Assembly: GCA_021813195.1 (NCBI GenBank) | Contig: JAKALI010000121.1 | Coordinates: 1-9,385 of the forward strand | DNA length: 9,385 nt | Reading direction: 5' to 3' | DNA from: Pseudomonadota bacterium | Lineage (GTDB): Bacteria; Pseudomonadota; Alphaproteobacteria; Rhizobiales; Hyphomicrobiaceae | Part shown: positions 1 through 5,629 of the stretch, one piece after another | Layout of the letters: each line of letters begins with the position of its first letter | Position numbering within the stretch: the first letter of the stretch is position 1 | Program-made: the position numbers and the translations under genes | Notes under the pieces: generated by a model | What the model was told of the DNA's origin: nothing | The model's database searches: none | The model's input: only the letters and a program-made list of their open reading frames with translations

Positions 1-37
1 GCAATCCTGGCTGGAAAACACGATGCTGCCCGGCCAT
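1..37 (-). CDS. Possible start of a third small gene, cut by the window edge
   Basis: An ATG at 37 overlaps the TGA stop of the preceding 98-aa gene (TGATG), an arrangement typical of translational coupling. The frame stays open to the window edge and reads MAGQHRVFQPGL. No clear Shine-Dalgarno sequence is visible. Twelve codons are too few to recognise a family or exclude chance. It is listed only because the coupling pattern matches that of the two genes upstream of it. Confidence 0.22.
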   Translation of the reverse strand, partial: MAGQHRVFQPGL

Positions 38-333
38 CAGCAATCGCCGCCGCGGATTATCTCGTGACGGTGCTGCCAAGTCTCGCGGATCTGGTTTTCG
101 ATCGTCGTCGGCGTGATCGAGGGCGCAGTGGGAAATGTCCCTTTCACCCAGTCCGAAAGCTGCAACGCGAATTCATTGAGAGTCGCCGGCGCCTCCCCGG
201 CCATAATACGGCGGTAGGCCTCGCCCTCGACGAGGCGTTGCAGTTTCCGACGTCCTGGGGCGCTCATCATGGCGCGGCATTCATCCGTATTTGTCGCAGC
301 AACCGACAATCCTGCCGCCGCGCTCTCTTTCAC
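37..333 (-). CDS. Hypothetical protein, 98 aa, second gene of a HicA-like pair
   Basis: I do not recognise this protein. Seen: GTG start at 333 sharing 4 bp (GTGA) with the stop of the HicA-like gene, so the two are almost certainly co-transcribed and translationally coupled; TGA stop at 37-39. The protein is soluble, with no signal peptide or membrane segment. Residues about 27-65 look helical and charged (Arg/Lys-rich at 28-42). A Pro/Thr-rich turn follows (about 67-77), then a second helical stretch rich in Gln, Arg and His (78-94). The position next to a HicA-like gene makes an antitoxin role possible, but it lacks any recognisable HicB layout (an RNase H-like half plus a C-terminal DNA-binding motif), so this is speculation. 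An internal Met pair at residues 22-23 is an alternative start but has a weak ribosome binding site. Confidence 0.6.
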   Translation of the reverse strand: MKESAAAGLSVAATNTDECRAMMSAPGRRKLQRLVEGEAYRRIMAGEAPATLNEFALQLSDWVKGTFPTAPSITPTTIENQIRETWQHRHEIIRGGDC

Positions 334-566
334 ACGCGGCTTTTAGGTCCTGGCAATTGCGACGAATCGAGTCCAAGCTCCTCACAAACACGATCGACAA
401 TGCGCGGATCGAGCGCTTGATGTGAGCCGCCCAGCGGCACCCGGCTTTTGCGCTCCTCCCGATGCACCGTCACCATGGCGGGACCTTCATGGCCACGCGG
501 ATGCTCATGTGCATCGATGCGACAGCCTTTCTCCACCAGCCATTTCCGGAACGTTGCGGCGTCCAT
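330..566 (-). CDS. HicA-like small protein (dsRBD-like fold, putative mRNA interferase family)
   Basis: A 78-aa protein with the layout of the HicA/YcfA family: an N-terminal helix (about 3-13, FRKWLVEKG), a strand, a Gly-His (G25-H26) where HicA toxins carry their catalytic His, a strand MVTVHRE (31-37), a VPLGG turn (43-47), and a C-terminal helix ending in ELGL (63-66). HicA proteins are small RNases that cleave mRNA and are normally neutralised by HicB. Here His26 is followed by Glu rather than the usual second His/Phe, and no HicB is visible next door, so toxin activity is uncertain. The ATG at 566 is preceded by GGGAG with a 7-nt spacer. The gene is first in a unit with the 98-aa gene and lies about 75 bp downstream of a perfect FNR/FixK-type box. 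Family assignment rests on pattern resemblance only. Confidence 0.6.
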   Translation of the reverse strand: MDAATFRKWLVEKGCRIDAHEHPRGHEGPAMVTVHREERKSRVPLGGSHQALDPRIVDRVCEELGLDSSQLPGPKSRV

Positions 567-640
567 GGCATTGCTCCCATGAATGACGTTATTTATTTCT
601 TCTATATTTCAAATGTTGAGCGAATTTAGGGCCACATCGG

Positions 641-654
641 TTGATCTGGATCAA
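641..654. promoter_or_regulatory. Perfect FNR/Anr/FixK-type binding site
   Basis: TTGATCTGGATCAA is a perfect two-fold palindrome matching TTGAT-N4-ATCAA, the consensus bound by CRP/FNR-family oxygen or redox regulators (FNR, Anr, FixK). It sits in the 113-bp gap between the stop of the amino-acid dehydrogenase gene and the start of the HicA-like gene. Its centre (647.5) is 81 bp from the ATG at 566. That would allow class I or II activation: possible -10 elements, read on the minus strand, are TAAATT (628-623) and TATAGA (606-601), but neither gives a textbook -41.5 spacing. The site itself is unambiguous; its activity and direction are inferred. Confidence 0.72.
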
Positions 655-679
655 GCAAGAAAATCTTCTCGGTACCCCG

Positions 680-1786
680 CTAACGCCACCGGCGCGTCTG
701 CATGGCCGCGCGTACCCGACGTTTGGCCAGCGCCAGAGCGGCGGCGCGCGGCAGCGTTTTGGTCCGCTGGCTCTCGTCCAACACGGCCCGCGTGTTGGCG
801 CGAATGCGCTCATCGATGTAATCGAAAGCCGCCCCTTGCGTGCCGCCGCGATACTCGATCGAGGCACAGATCACGCCGCCAGCATTGGCGATGAAATCCG
901 GCACCATCAGCACACCGCGCGCGTGCAATGCCTCCTCGGCCTCCGCCGTGCAGGGGATATTGGCGCCCTGCGGCACCAGCTTGGCGCGCAGCCGCAACAC
1001 ATTGTCGGCGCGCAAAACATCCGGACGGGCTGCCGGAATCCAGATGTCGCAATCGACATCTAAGATGGCATCGACCGGTTGCTTCGAACCTTTGTCGTAC
1101 TCGCGCAGCGAGTGTCCCGTCTCTTTCAACGCAATCAACGCATTGATATCAAGCCCAGCCGGATCGGCTAACGTACCCTTGCTGTCGCTGGCGGCGACAA
1201 GAATACAGCCCTGTTCGGCTAGAAAGCGCGCTACGTGCTTGCCAACGGCGCCGAAACCCTGAACGGCGACGCGCGCACCTTTCAGTTCGAGCCCGATGAA
1301 TTCGCGCGCGACATCGACGCAAGCCGCGAGCCCAAAACCGGTGGCGCCGATTTCGTCGAGCGGAATGCCACCGACCACGCTCGGCAGACCGACCGCGCGA
1401 CCCGTTTCATCTTTGACCCAACCCATGCATTGCTCGTCCGTGCCCATGTCGGGGCCGGGGATGTAGTCAGTGATATCGCGTATCGCGCCGGCGAAGGCGC
1501 GGATGATCTGCTCCTTCTGCATCGCCGGCATGCGGTGATCGCCGAAGATGACCGCTTTGCCACCGCCGTGCGGCAGTCCTGCGGCGGCATTTTTCCACGT
1601 CATCGCGCGCGCCAGCCGGAAGCATTCCTCGACCGACACATCGGGCGCCATGCGCACGCCACCCACTGCCGGCCCACAGGCGGTGTTGTCCACAACCAGA
1701 ATGGCCTTTAGAGCAAGGCTCGGCCGGTAGAGATGAATGATGCGGGCGGGACCGAACTCATCCGCGAAACGAAACATGTCCTGCAT
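680..1786 (-). CDS. Glu/Leu/Phe/Val-family amino-acid dehydrogenase
   Basis: NAD(P)-dependent oxidative deamination of an amino acid to its 2-oxoacid and ammonium, in the cytoplasm. At 368 aa its length fits leucine/phenylalanine/valine dehydrogenases (about 350-380) better than glutamate dehydrogenases (over 410). N-terminal catalytic domain: GGVR (42-45), substrate Lys65 in MTWKNAAAG, catalytic Lys77 in LPHGGGKAVI, and Asp113 in PGPDMGT. The Rossmann domain has GFGAVG (177-182) with Asp201 after the second strand (ASDSKG), which favours NAD+. ANAGGV (300-305) is the conserved C-terminal element of the superfamily. The gene follows the E2 gene after 14 bp, and its AAGGG ribosome binding site overlaps the E2 stop. 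Downstream of E1 and E2 genes it would supply branched-chain 2-oxoacids to the complex, so leucine/valine/isoleucine is the likely substrate; phenylalanine or glutamate cannot be excluded from sequence alone. Confidence 0.9.
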   Translation of the reverse strand: MQDMFRFADEFGPARIIHLYRPSLALKAILVVDNTACGPAVGGVRMAPDVSVEECFRLARAMTWKNAAAGLPHGGGKAVIFGDHRMPAMQKEQIIRAFAGAIRDITDYIPGPDMGTDEQCMGWVKDETGRAVGLPSVVGGIPLDEIGATGFGLAACVDVAREFIGLELKGARVAVQGFGAVGKHVARFLAEQGCILVAASDSKGTLADPAGLDINALIALKETGHSLREYDKGSKQPVDAILDVDCDIWIPAARPDVLRADNVLRLRAKLVPQGANIPCTAEAEEALHARGVLMVPDFIANAGGVICASIEYRGGTQGAAFDYIDERIRANTRAVLDESQRTKTLPRAAALALAKRRVRAAMQTRRWR

Positions 1787-1800
1787 GGTCTTTCATCCCT

Positions 1801-2910
1801 TCACGCCGCGCTTTCGAGATCGGCAATGACCACGCGCAGAAGGCGTGCGGCCATGCCGCCGGTGACAGCGCGGTGGTCAAAGGTGAGCGACAGCGGCAAA
1901 ATGCGGTGCAATGCGATTCCATTGCCCCCTCGAACCGCATGGGCAGCGATGCGTCCGACGCCCAGGATCGCCACTTGCGGCGGCATGACGATCAGAGACG
2001 CATGGCGGCCGGCGATCGGGCCGAAATTGGATAAGGAAATGGTCGCGCCGCGCAAATCCGCCGGCGCCAGGCTGCGATCTACGACCGCGCGCTTGAGCGC
2101 ATCGATCTGCCGGCGCCAGTCCTGCGCTGTACCACGCGCCACGTCGCGCAGCACCGGAACGAACAGTCCATCCGGACTGTCGATTGCCAAGCCGAGATTG
2201 ATGGTCGTATTCTCGCGCAATGAAAATGATGTCACATCGAAAATGGCATTCAGCGCAGGTTCGGCCCGGCAGCCGGCGATCAAGGCCCGTACCAGCCGGA
2301 TCGTGACGTCCTCTTCCGGCTTCCAGGCCTCGATGTCAGCGTCATCCTGCACGGTGGCATGAGCGACCTCGCGCCAAGCTCGTGCCATGTTGAAAGCCAT
2401 GGTGCGCCGAGCGCCCCGCAACGCTTGGGATGCCGTTGCCGCGCCGCCCTGCGACGCAACCGCTTGCACATCCGCCAGGGTGATCGTGTTCTCCGGCCCG
2501 GTTGGCGTCGCACGTGACAGATCGATTGCCAGTTCGCGGGCGCGCGCCCGCACGGCAGGGCTGGCGCGAATGATCCTTGGCGACGCCGGTAGGCTTGGCG
2601 CCACCAGGCGAGATGTCTGTACTGCGGCGCCGGTCCCCGCTAATCGGCCGACGACGGTACCGCTTTCGGCGTGCGCGCCCTCCTCGAATTCGAGCACCGG
2701 CGCGCCAACCTTGACGTGCTCGCCGACCTTGGCCAGTAGCTTGCCGATATGGCCCGCCTGCGGCGACGGGATTTCCACCACCGCTTTTTCGGTCTCGACC
2801 GCCAGCAAGGGCTGATCGGCCACCACATGGTCGCCTTCCACCACGTGCCAACTGACGATCTCGGCCTCCTGCAGACCTTCGCCCAGATCGGGAAGTGCAA
2901 ACGTTTTCAT
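1801..2910 (-). CDS. 2-oxoacid dehydrogenase complex E2 (dihydrolipoamide acyltransferase)
   Basis: Core of a 2-oxoacid dehydrogenase complex: it takes the acyl group from E1 on a lipoyl arm and passes it to CoA. Domains in order: one lipoyl domain (1-77) with modified Lys42 in the ETEKAVV turn; a Pro/Ala/Ser linker; a peripheral-subunit-binding domain (about 115-150, ASPAVRARARELAIDL...ITLADV) for E1/E3; and the CAT-fold catalytic domain (about 165-367). The catalytic His346 is present in FDHRAVTGG, but the Asp of the usual HxxxDG motif is Thr350. At 369 aa it is shorter than most single-lipoyl E2 proteins (about 400-430), mainly in the linkers. The start overlaps the E1-beta stop by 4 bp (ATGA). 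The substrate is probably a branched-chain 2-oxoacid judging from the neighbours; a pyruvate- or acetoin-type complex is the alternative. Confidence 0.92.
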   Translation of the reverse strand: MKTFALPDLGEGLQEAEIVSWHVVEGDHVVADQPLLAVETEKAVVEIPSPQAGHIGKLLAKVGEHVKVGAPVLEFEEGAHAESGTVVGRLAGTGAAVQTSRLVAPSLPASPRIIRASPAVRARARELAIDLSRATPTGPENTITLADVQAVASQGGAATASQALRGARRTMAFNMARAWREVAHATVQDDADIEAWKPEEDVTIRLVRALIAGCRAEPALNAIFDVTSFSLRENTTINLGLAIDSPDGLFVPVLRDVARGTAQDWRRQIDALKRAVVDRSLAPADLRGATISLSNFGPIAGRHASLIVMPPQVAILGVGRIAAHAVRGGNGIALHRILPLSLTFDHRAVTGGMAARLLRVVIADLESAA

Positions 2911-3887
2911 GTGTAGGCCATGGCGCGTTGAGCGGCGGCCACAATACCGCCGACGCTGGGCATGTAATGCGCTTCAGTGCACAGATATGGCATCATGGTG
3001 TCGTAGCCGGTCACCCGTTCGATCGGCGCCAGCAGGCTGGTAATGGCGCGGCCAGCCACGCGGGCGGCGATCTCAGCGCCGAAGCCGCAGCTCATCGGCG
3101 CCTCGTGCACGATGACAAGCCGGCCGGTACGAGTGACCGAGTCGAGAATGGTGGCGCTGTCGAGCGGCTTCAGCGTGGCAACATCGATGACCTCGGCTTC
3201 GATATTGTCCGCCGCCAGTTGTTGAGCCGCCTCGAGCGTCTCCTTCATCATGGCGCCCCAGGACACGAGGGTTACGTCGTGCCCCGGCCGCAGCTTTATG
3301 CAGTGGCCAAGCGGCATGCCGGCGCCATCGTCGGTCACCTCCCCACGCGCGGCGCGGTAGAGCCGGGTCGGCTCCAGGAACACCACCGGATCAGGATCGC
3401 GGATCGCCGAGAGCAGTAAGCTATAGGCGCGCGCCGGCGAGGACGGCATGACGACCTTGATGCCCGGAATATGCGCGAACATCGCTTCTGGGCTCTCGGA
3501 GTGATGCTCAACCGCCTTGATGCCGCCGCCGGCCGGCGAGCGTAGCACCATCGGGCAGCTCAACCGGCCGCGCGTGCGCGAACGCAGCCGCGAGGCGTGA
3601 TTGAGAATCTGATCGATGCAGGCATAGGCGAAGCCGGTGAATTGAATCTCGGCAACGGGGCGGAAGCCTTGCGCTGCTAGCCCGATCGACACGCCGGCAA
3701 TCGAGGCCTCGGCCAGCGGCGTATCGAACACGCGTTGCTCGCCGAACGCCTTGAGCAAACCGTCGGTGGCGCGAAAAACACCACCGTCCATGCCGACATC
3801 CTCGCCCAACACTAGAACGTTGGCATCCTCGCTCATCGCACGCTTGAGCGCGGCGTTGACTGCTTGCACCAGGCTGAGTTCGCTCAT
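2907..3887 (-). CDS. 2-oxoacid dehydrogenase E1 beta subunit (transketolase-like)
   Basis: Beta half of the heterotetrameric thiamine-diphosphate enzyme that decarboxylates a 2-oxoacid and reductively acylates the lipoyl group of E2. The 326-aa length is normal for PdhB/AcoB/BkdA2 proteins. Seen: LGEDVG (27-32); the TPLAE motif (56-60), whose Glu60 activates the thiazolium ring; GFRPVAEIQF (74-83); RSPAGGGIKAVEHHSESPEAMFAHIPG (116-142), the conserved loop with the cation site; and a C-terminal transketolase domain beginning near LRPGHDVTLVSWG (199-211). It overlaps E1-alpha at its start and E2 at its end, each by 4 bp (ATGA), so the three subunits are made by coupled translation in matching amounts. 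Substrate identity cannot be fixed from this subunit alone; context suggests branched-chain 2-oxoacids. Confidence 0.93.
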   Translation of the reverse strand: MSELSLVQAVNAALKRAMSEDANVLVLGEDVGMDGGVFRATDGLLKAFGEQRVFDTPLAEASIAGVSIGLAAQGFRPVAEIQFTGFAYACIDQILNHASRLRSRTRGRLSCPMVLRSPAGGGIKAVEHHSESPEAMFAHIPGIKVVMPSSPARAYSLLLSAIRDPDPVVFLEPTRLYRAARGEVTDDGAGMPLGHCIKLRPGHDVTLVSWGAMMKETLEAAQQLAADNIEAEVIDVATLKPLDSATILDSVTRTGRLVIVHEAPMSCGFGAEIAARVAGRAITSLLAPIERVTGYDTMMPYLCTEAHYMPSVGGIVAAAQRAMAYT

Positions 3888-4930
3888 GCCCCACCCCGCG
3901 CCATGACGATTGCGGTTTCCCGCTGCTCTGCCAGTTCGGGAGGCGTTTCGTCATAGATGAAATCGAAGTTCGCCGACACCGGCTGCGGCGGCGTGGCGAG
4001 ATATTCTTCCGCCGCCTGCTCGACGGCCGCGCTGCATTCGTGCAGCAAAGCTTCTTCCTTTTCCTTATCCCAATGTCCCGCGTTGGTCAGGAAATTGCGC
4101 AAGCGAACCAGCGGCTCCGCCGGCCAGTGGCGACTGACTTCGGCGTCAGCGCGATAGCGGCTGGCATCGTCGGAAGTGGTGTGGTCGCACAGACGGTAGC
4201 TAACGGCTTCAATCAGGCTGGGGCCGCGGCCTTGCCGTGCACGAGCCAGCGCGCGCTCGATTACCGCGCGGACCGCGATCACGTCATTGCCGTCGACCTG
4301 CTCGCCCGGAACGCCTGCGGCGACCGCTTTCTGCGCGAGAGTCTCGGCAGCGGACTGCCTGGCGCGCGGCACCGAAATCGCCCAGTCATTGTTGTTGATG
4401 ACGAACACCGCGGGAACCTGCCAAACTCCGGCCATGTTCAGCGCTTCGGCGAAGTCCCCTTTCGAGGTCGCGCCATCACCTAGCACGCAGACGGCGGCCC
4501 ATGGCTCGCCGCGCAAGCGAAAGGCCAGCGCCACCCCGACCGCATGGGGCGGATGCGAGCCAACCGGCACGCAAACCGGAAAATCCTGGCGCGGACCGGC
4601 AAAATCATTACCGCGCTCATCGCCGCCCCAATAAAGGAAGAGCTCCTTAAGCGTCACCCCACGCCAGAGCTGGCCGCCATGTTCGCGGAAGCTCGGCAGG
4701 AAGACGTCATCCGCACGCATCGCTGCAGTTGCGCCCACCGAGACTGCCTCTTGGCCCAAGGACGAGGCATAGGTGCCGAGCCGGCCGGTGCGCTGCAGCG
4801 CAATCGCCTTGGTGTCGAATGTGCGCGTGAGAACAAGGGCTCGATAGAGTCGCAGCAACTCATCCGGATCGCGAGCGAAGTCCGGTACTTCGCCAATGAC
4901 CTTGCCGTCGATATCGAGCACGCGGTTCAT
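3884..4930 (-). CDS. 2-oxoacid dehydrogenase E1 alpha subunit
   Basis: Alpha subunit carrying the thiamine-diphosphate motif. With the ATG at 4930 the protein is 348 aa. Seen: GRLGTYASSLGQEA (49-62), the TPP/Mg motif GDGATSKGDFAEALN (151-165) ending at the Asn pair N180-N181, and the phosphorylation-loop-like DHTTSDDASRYR (249-260) with catalytic His250. The TSDD form resembles branched-chain E1-alpha (HSTSDDSSAYR) more than pyruvate E1-alpha (SMSDPG), supporting a branched-chain 2-oxoacid dehydrogenase. Start choice: the ATG at 4930 has AAGGTGG seven bases upstream and gives the N-terminus usual in the family. An in-frame TTG at 4990 would add 20 residues but has a poorer context. It is the first gene of the operon; the C-terminus overlaps E1-beta by 4 bp. 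No E3 gene is present in the window. Confidence 0.93.
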   Translation of the reverse strand: MNRVLDIDGKVIGEVPDFARDPDELLRLYRALVLTRTFDTKAIALQRTGRLGTYASSLGQEAVSVGATAAMRADDVFLPSFREHGGQLWRGVTLKELFLYWGGDERGNDFAGPRQDFPVCVPVGSHPPHAVGVALAFRLRGEPWAAVCVLGDGATSKGDFAEALNMAGVWQVPAVFVINNNDWAISVPRARQSAAETLAQKAVAAGVPGEQVDGNDVIAVRAVIERALARARQGRGPSLIEAVSYRLCDHTTSDDASRYRADAEVSRHWPAEPLVRLRNFLTNAGHWDKEKEEALLHECSAAVEQAAEEYLATPPQPVSANFDFIYDETPPELAEQRETAIVMARGGA

Positions 4931-4968
4931 GGAATCGCCACCTTGGACGGAGGCCTTGGCAATGCCCG

Positions 4969-5007
4969 CTAGCCGCTCTTTCTTGCGCAAATGTCGACGA
5001 CTGCCAT
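4969..5007 (-). CDS. Possible 12-codon leader peptide upstream of the E1-alpha gene
   Basis: ATG at 5007, TAG at 4969, reading MAVVDICARKSG. It is preceded by GAGGT, one of the clearest Shine-Dalgarno sequences in this stretch (GAGG seven bases before the ATG). It ends 38 bp before the ATG of E1-alpha and is in a different frame. Three of its twelve residues are branched-chain amino acids, which is suggestive given the pathway but not statistically meaningful. It may be a translated leader that modulates E1-alpha expression, or chance. No attenuator hairpin pair was identified. Confidence 0.25.
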   Translation of the reverse strand: MAVVDICARKSG

Positions 5008-5124
5008 TGACCTACCTCAATTTCAAAACAAGCTACCAAATATCCTTTTGTGCCATGAGTTATTTCATAGCCCGCAATTTACCAGCCAGCGGCGCGAGAT
5101 TCGCAAAATTTCGGCAAGCAAAGA

Positions 5125-5138
5125 ACGCGCTACCGCGT
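5125..5138. repeat. Short inverted repeat ACGCG-N4-CGCGT upstream of the E1-alpha operon
   Basis: A perfect 5-bp inverted repeat with a 4-bp spacer, 195-208 bp upstream of the E1-alpha ATG. Its placement in the AT-richer promoter stretch makes an operator conceivable. The arms are short and such repeats occur by chance in GC-rich DNA. No known regulator motif is recognised. Confidence 0.25.
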
Positions 5139-5413
5139 CAAAACCGCGAATTGAAACGTTGTGCGGTAACGACGCTCTTAAGAAAAACTCGTCCAACTTA
5201 GCCGAATTGATCAGCCAGTTCGGGCACGCTTATCGTCACCCCTCCGGCTGCGCCCGTTAGCCGACGTCAGCCATCAGTCGCCAAGGGCACGCATTTCGAC
5301 CGCGAATTGCCGCTAATGCCGTCGAAGCTATTCGCCCGGCAGAACGACTTTGTATTGGAGCCCAAACGTACTACGAGCGGCACGACATGCCCTCTCACGA
5401 CCCAACATAAGCC

Positions 5414-5425
5414 TTTGATATCAAA
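5414..5425. repeat. Perfect 12-bp palindrome TTTGATATCAAA
   Basis: A perfect palindrome in the middle of the gene-poor stretch. It contains TTGAT and ATCAA half sites but without the 4-bp spacer required by FNR-family proteins, so it is not an FNR box. Function unknown. Confidence 0.3.
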
Positions 5426-5581
5426 TTAGATTACTCACTCAACGCTTTCCATCCATCATGGGCGCAACACTGAAGCGTCTTTGCAGCATTTTTCGGTCGT
5501 TCCCTATGCTGCGGCGTTCTCGCCGCGACCTTCGATCCGGCCGCAGCCAGAAACGGTCGTTAGCTGGACACGCATCAGGTC

Positions 5582-5605
5582 GGACAAAAACGGCGAACAT
5601 TGTCC
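5582..5605 (-). repeat. Inverted repeat GGACAA-N12-TTGTCC after the solute-binding protein gene
   Basis: A 6-bp stem with a 12-nt loop located 25-48 bp after the stop of the solute-binding protein gene (minus-strand transcription). Its position suits transcription termination, but the stem is short and on the minus strand no T-run follows it (the T-run lies in the loop). It is a weak terminator candidate or simply a remnant repeat. Confidence 0.25.
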
Positions 5606-5629
5606 CTAATGCTCAGAACCGACGCCGGA

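Larger units (their letters stand above)
5018..5629. other. Gene-poor intergenic region between two minus-strand operons
   Basis: About 610 bp in which no frame on either strand has a convincing ribosome binding site, family motif or coding character. The first ~150 bp are noticeably richer in A and T than the flanking genes and should hold the promoter of the E1-alpha operon. I found no strong -35/-10 pair: the best is a GATATT -10 at 5044-5039 with a poor -35 seventeen bases upstream. Scattered elements include ACGCG-N4-CGCGT (5125-5138), the palindrome TTTGATATCAAA (5414-5425), two CGGTCGTT copies exactly 60 bp apart (5494 and 5554), and a GGACAA/TTGTCC stem (5582-5605). The mixture looks like decayed intergenic sequence plus a promoter. 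Confidence 0.6.

Noticed and set aside
656..680. Rho-independent terminator after the amino-acid dehydrogenase gene
   Set aside because: Only a 4-bp AAGA/TCTT stem and the FNR-type palindrome are present, with no following T-run on the minus strand.
1143..1152. TTGATATCAA inside the amino-acid dehydrogenase gene as an FNR box
   Set aside because: It lacks the 4-bp spacer of FNR-family sites and lies within coding sequence; the similar core at 5415-5424 fails for the same spacing reason.
1235..1711. 158-codon plus-strand open frame, with similar long frames at 1733-2362, 2895-3419, 6905-7336 and 7936-8415
   Set aside because: They lie opposite clearly identified genes and are explained by the high GC content at third codon positions; the translations show no family motifs.
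5040..5056. Sigma-54 promoter (TGGCAC read on the minus strand, bases 5055-5050) upstream of E1-alpha
   Set aside because: The GC dinucleotide required at -12 is missing; GATA occupies that region instead.
4991..5260. 89-codon plus-strand open frame starting at 4991, and an overlapping one from 4896
   Set aside because: No ribosome binding site, no recognisable motif, low-complexity composition change along its length; it covers the presumed promoter of the oppositely transcribed operon.
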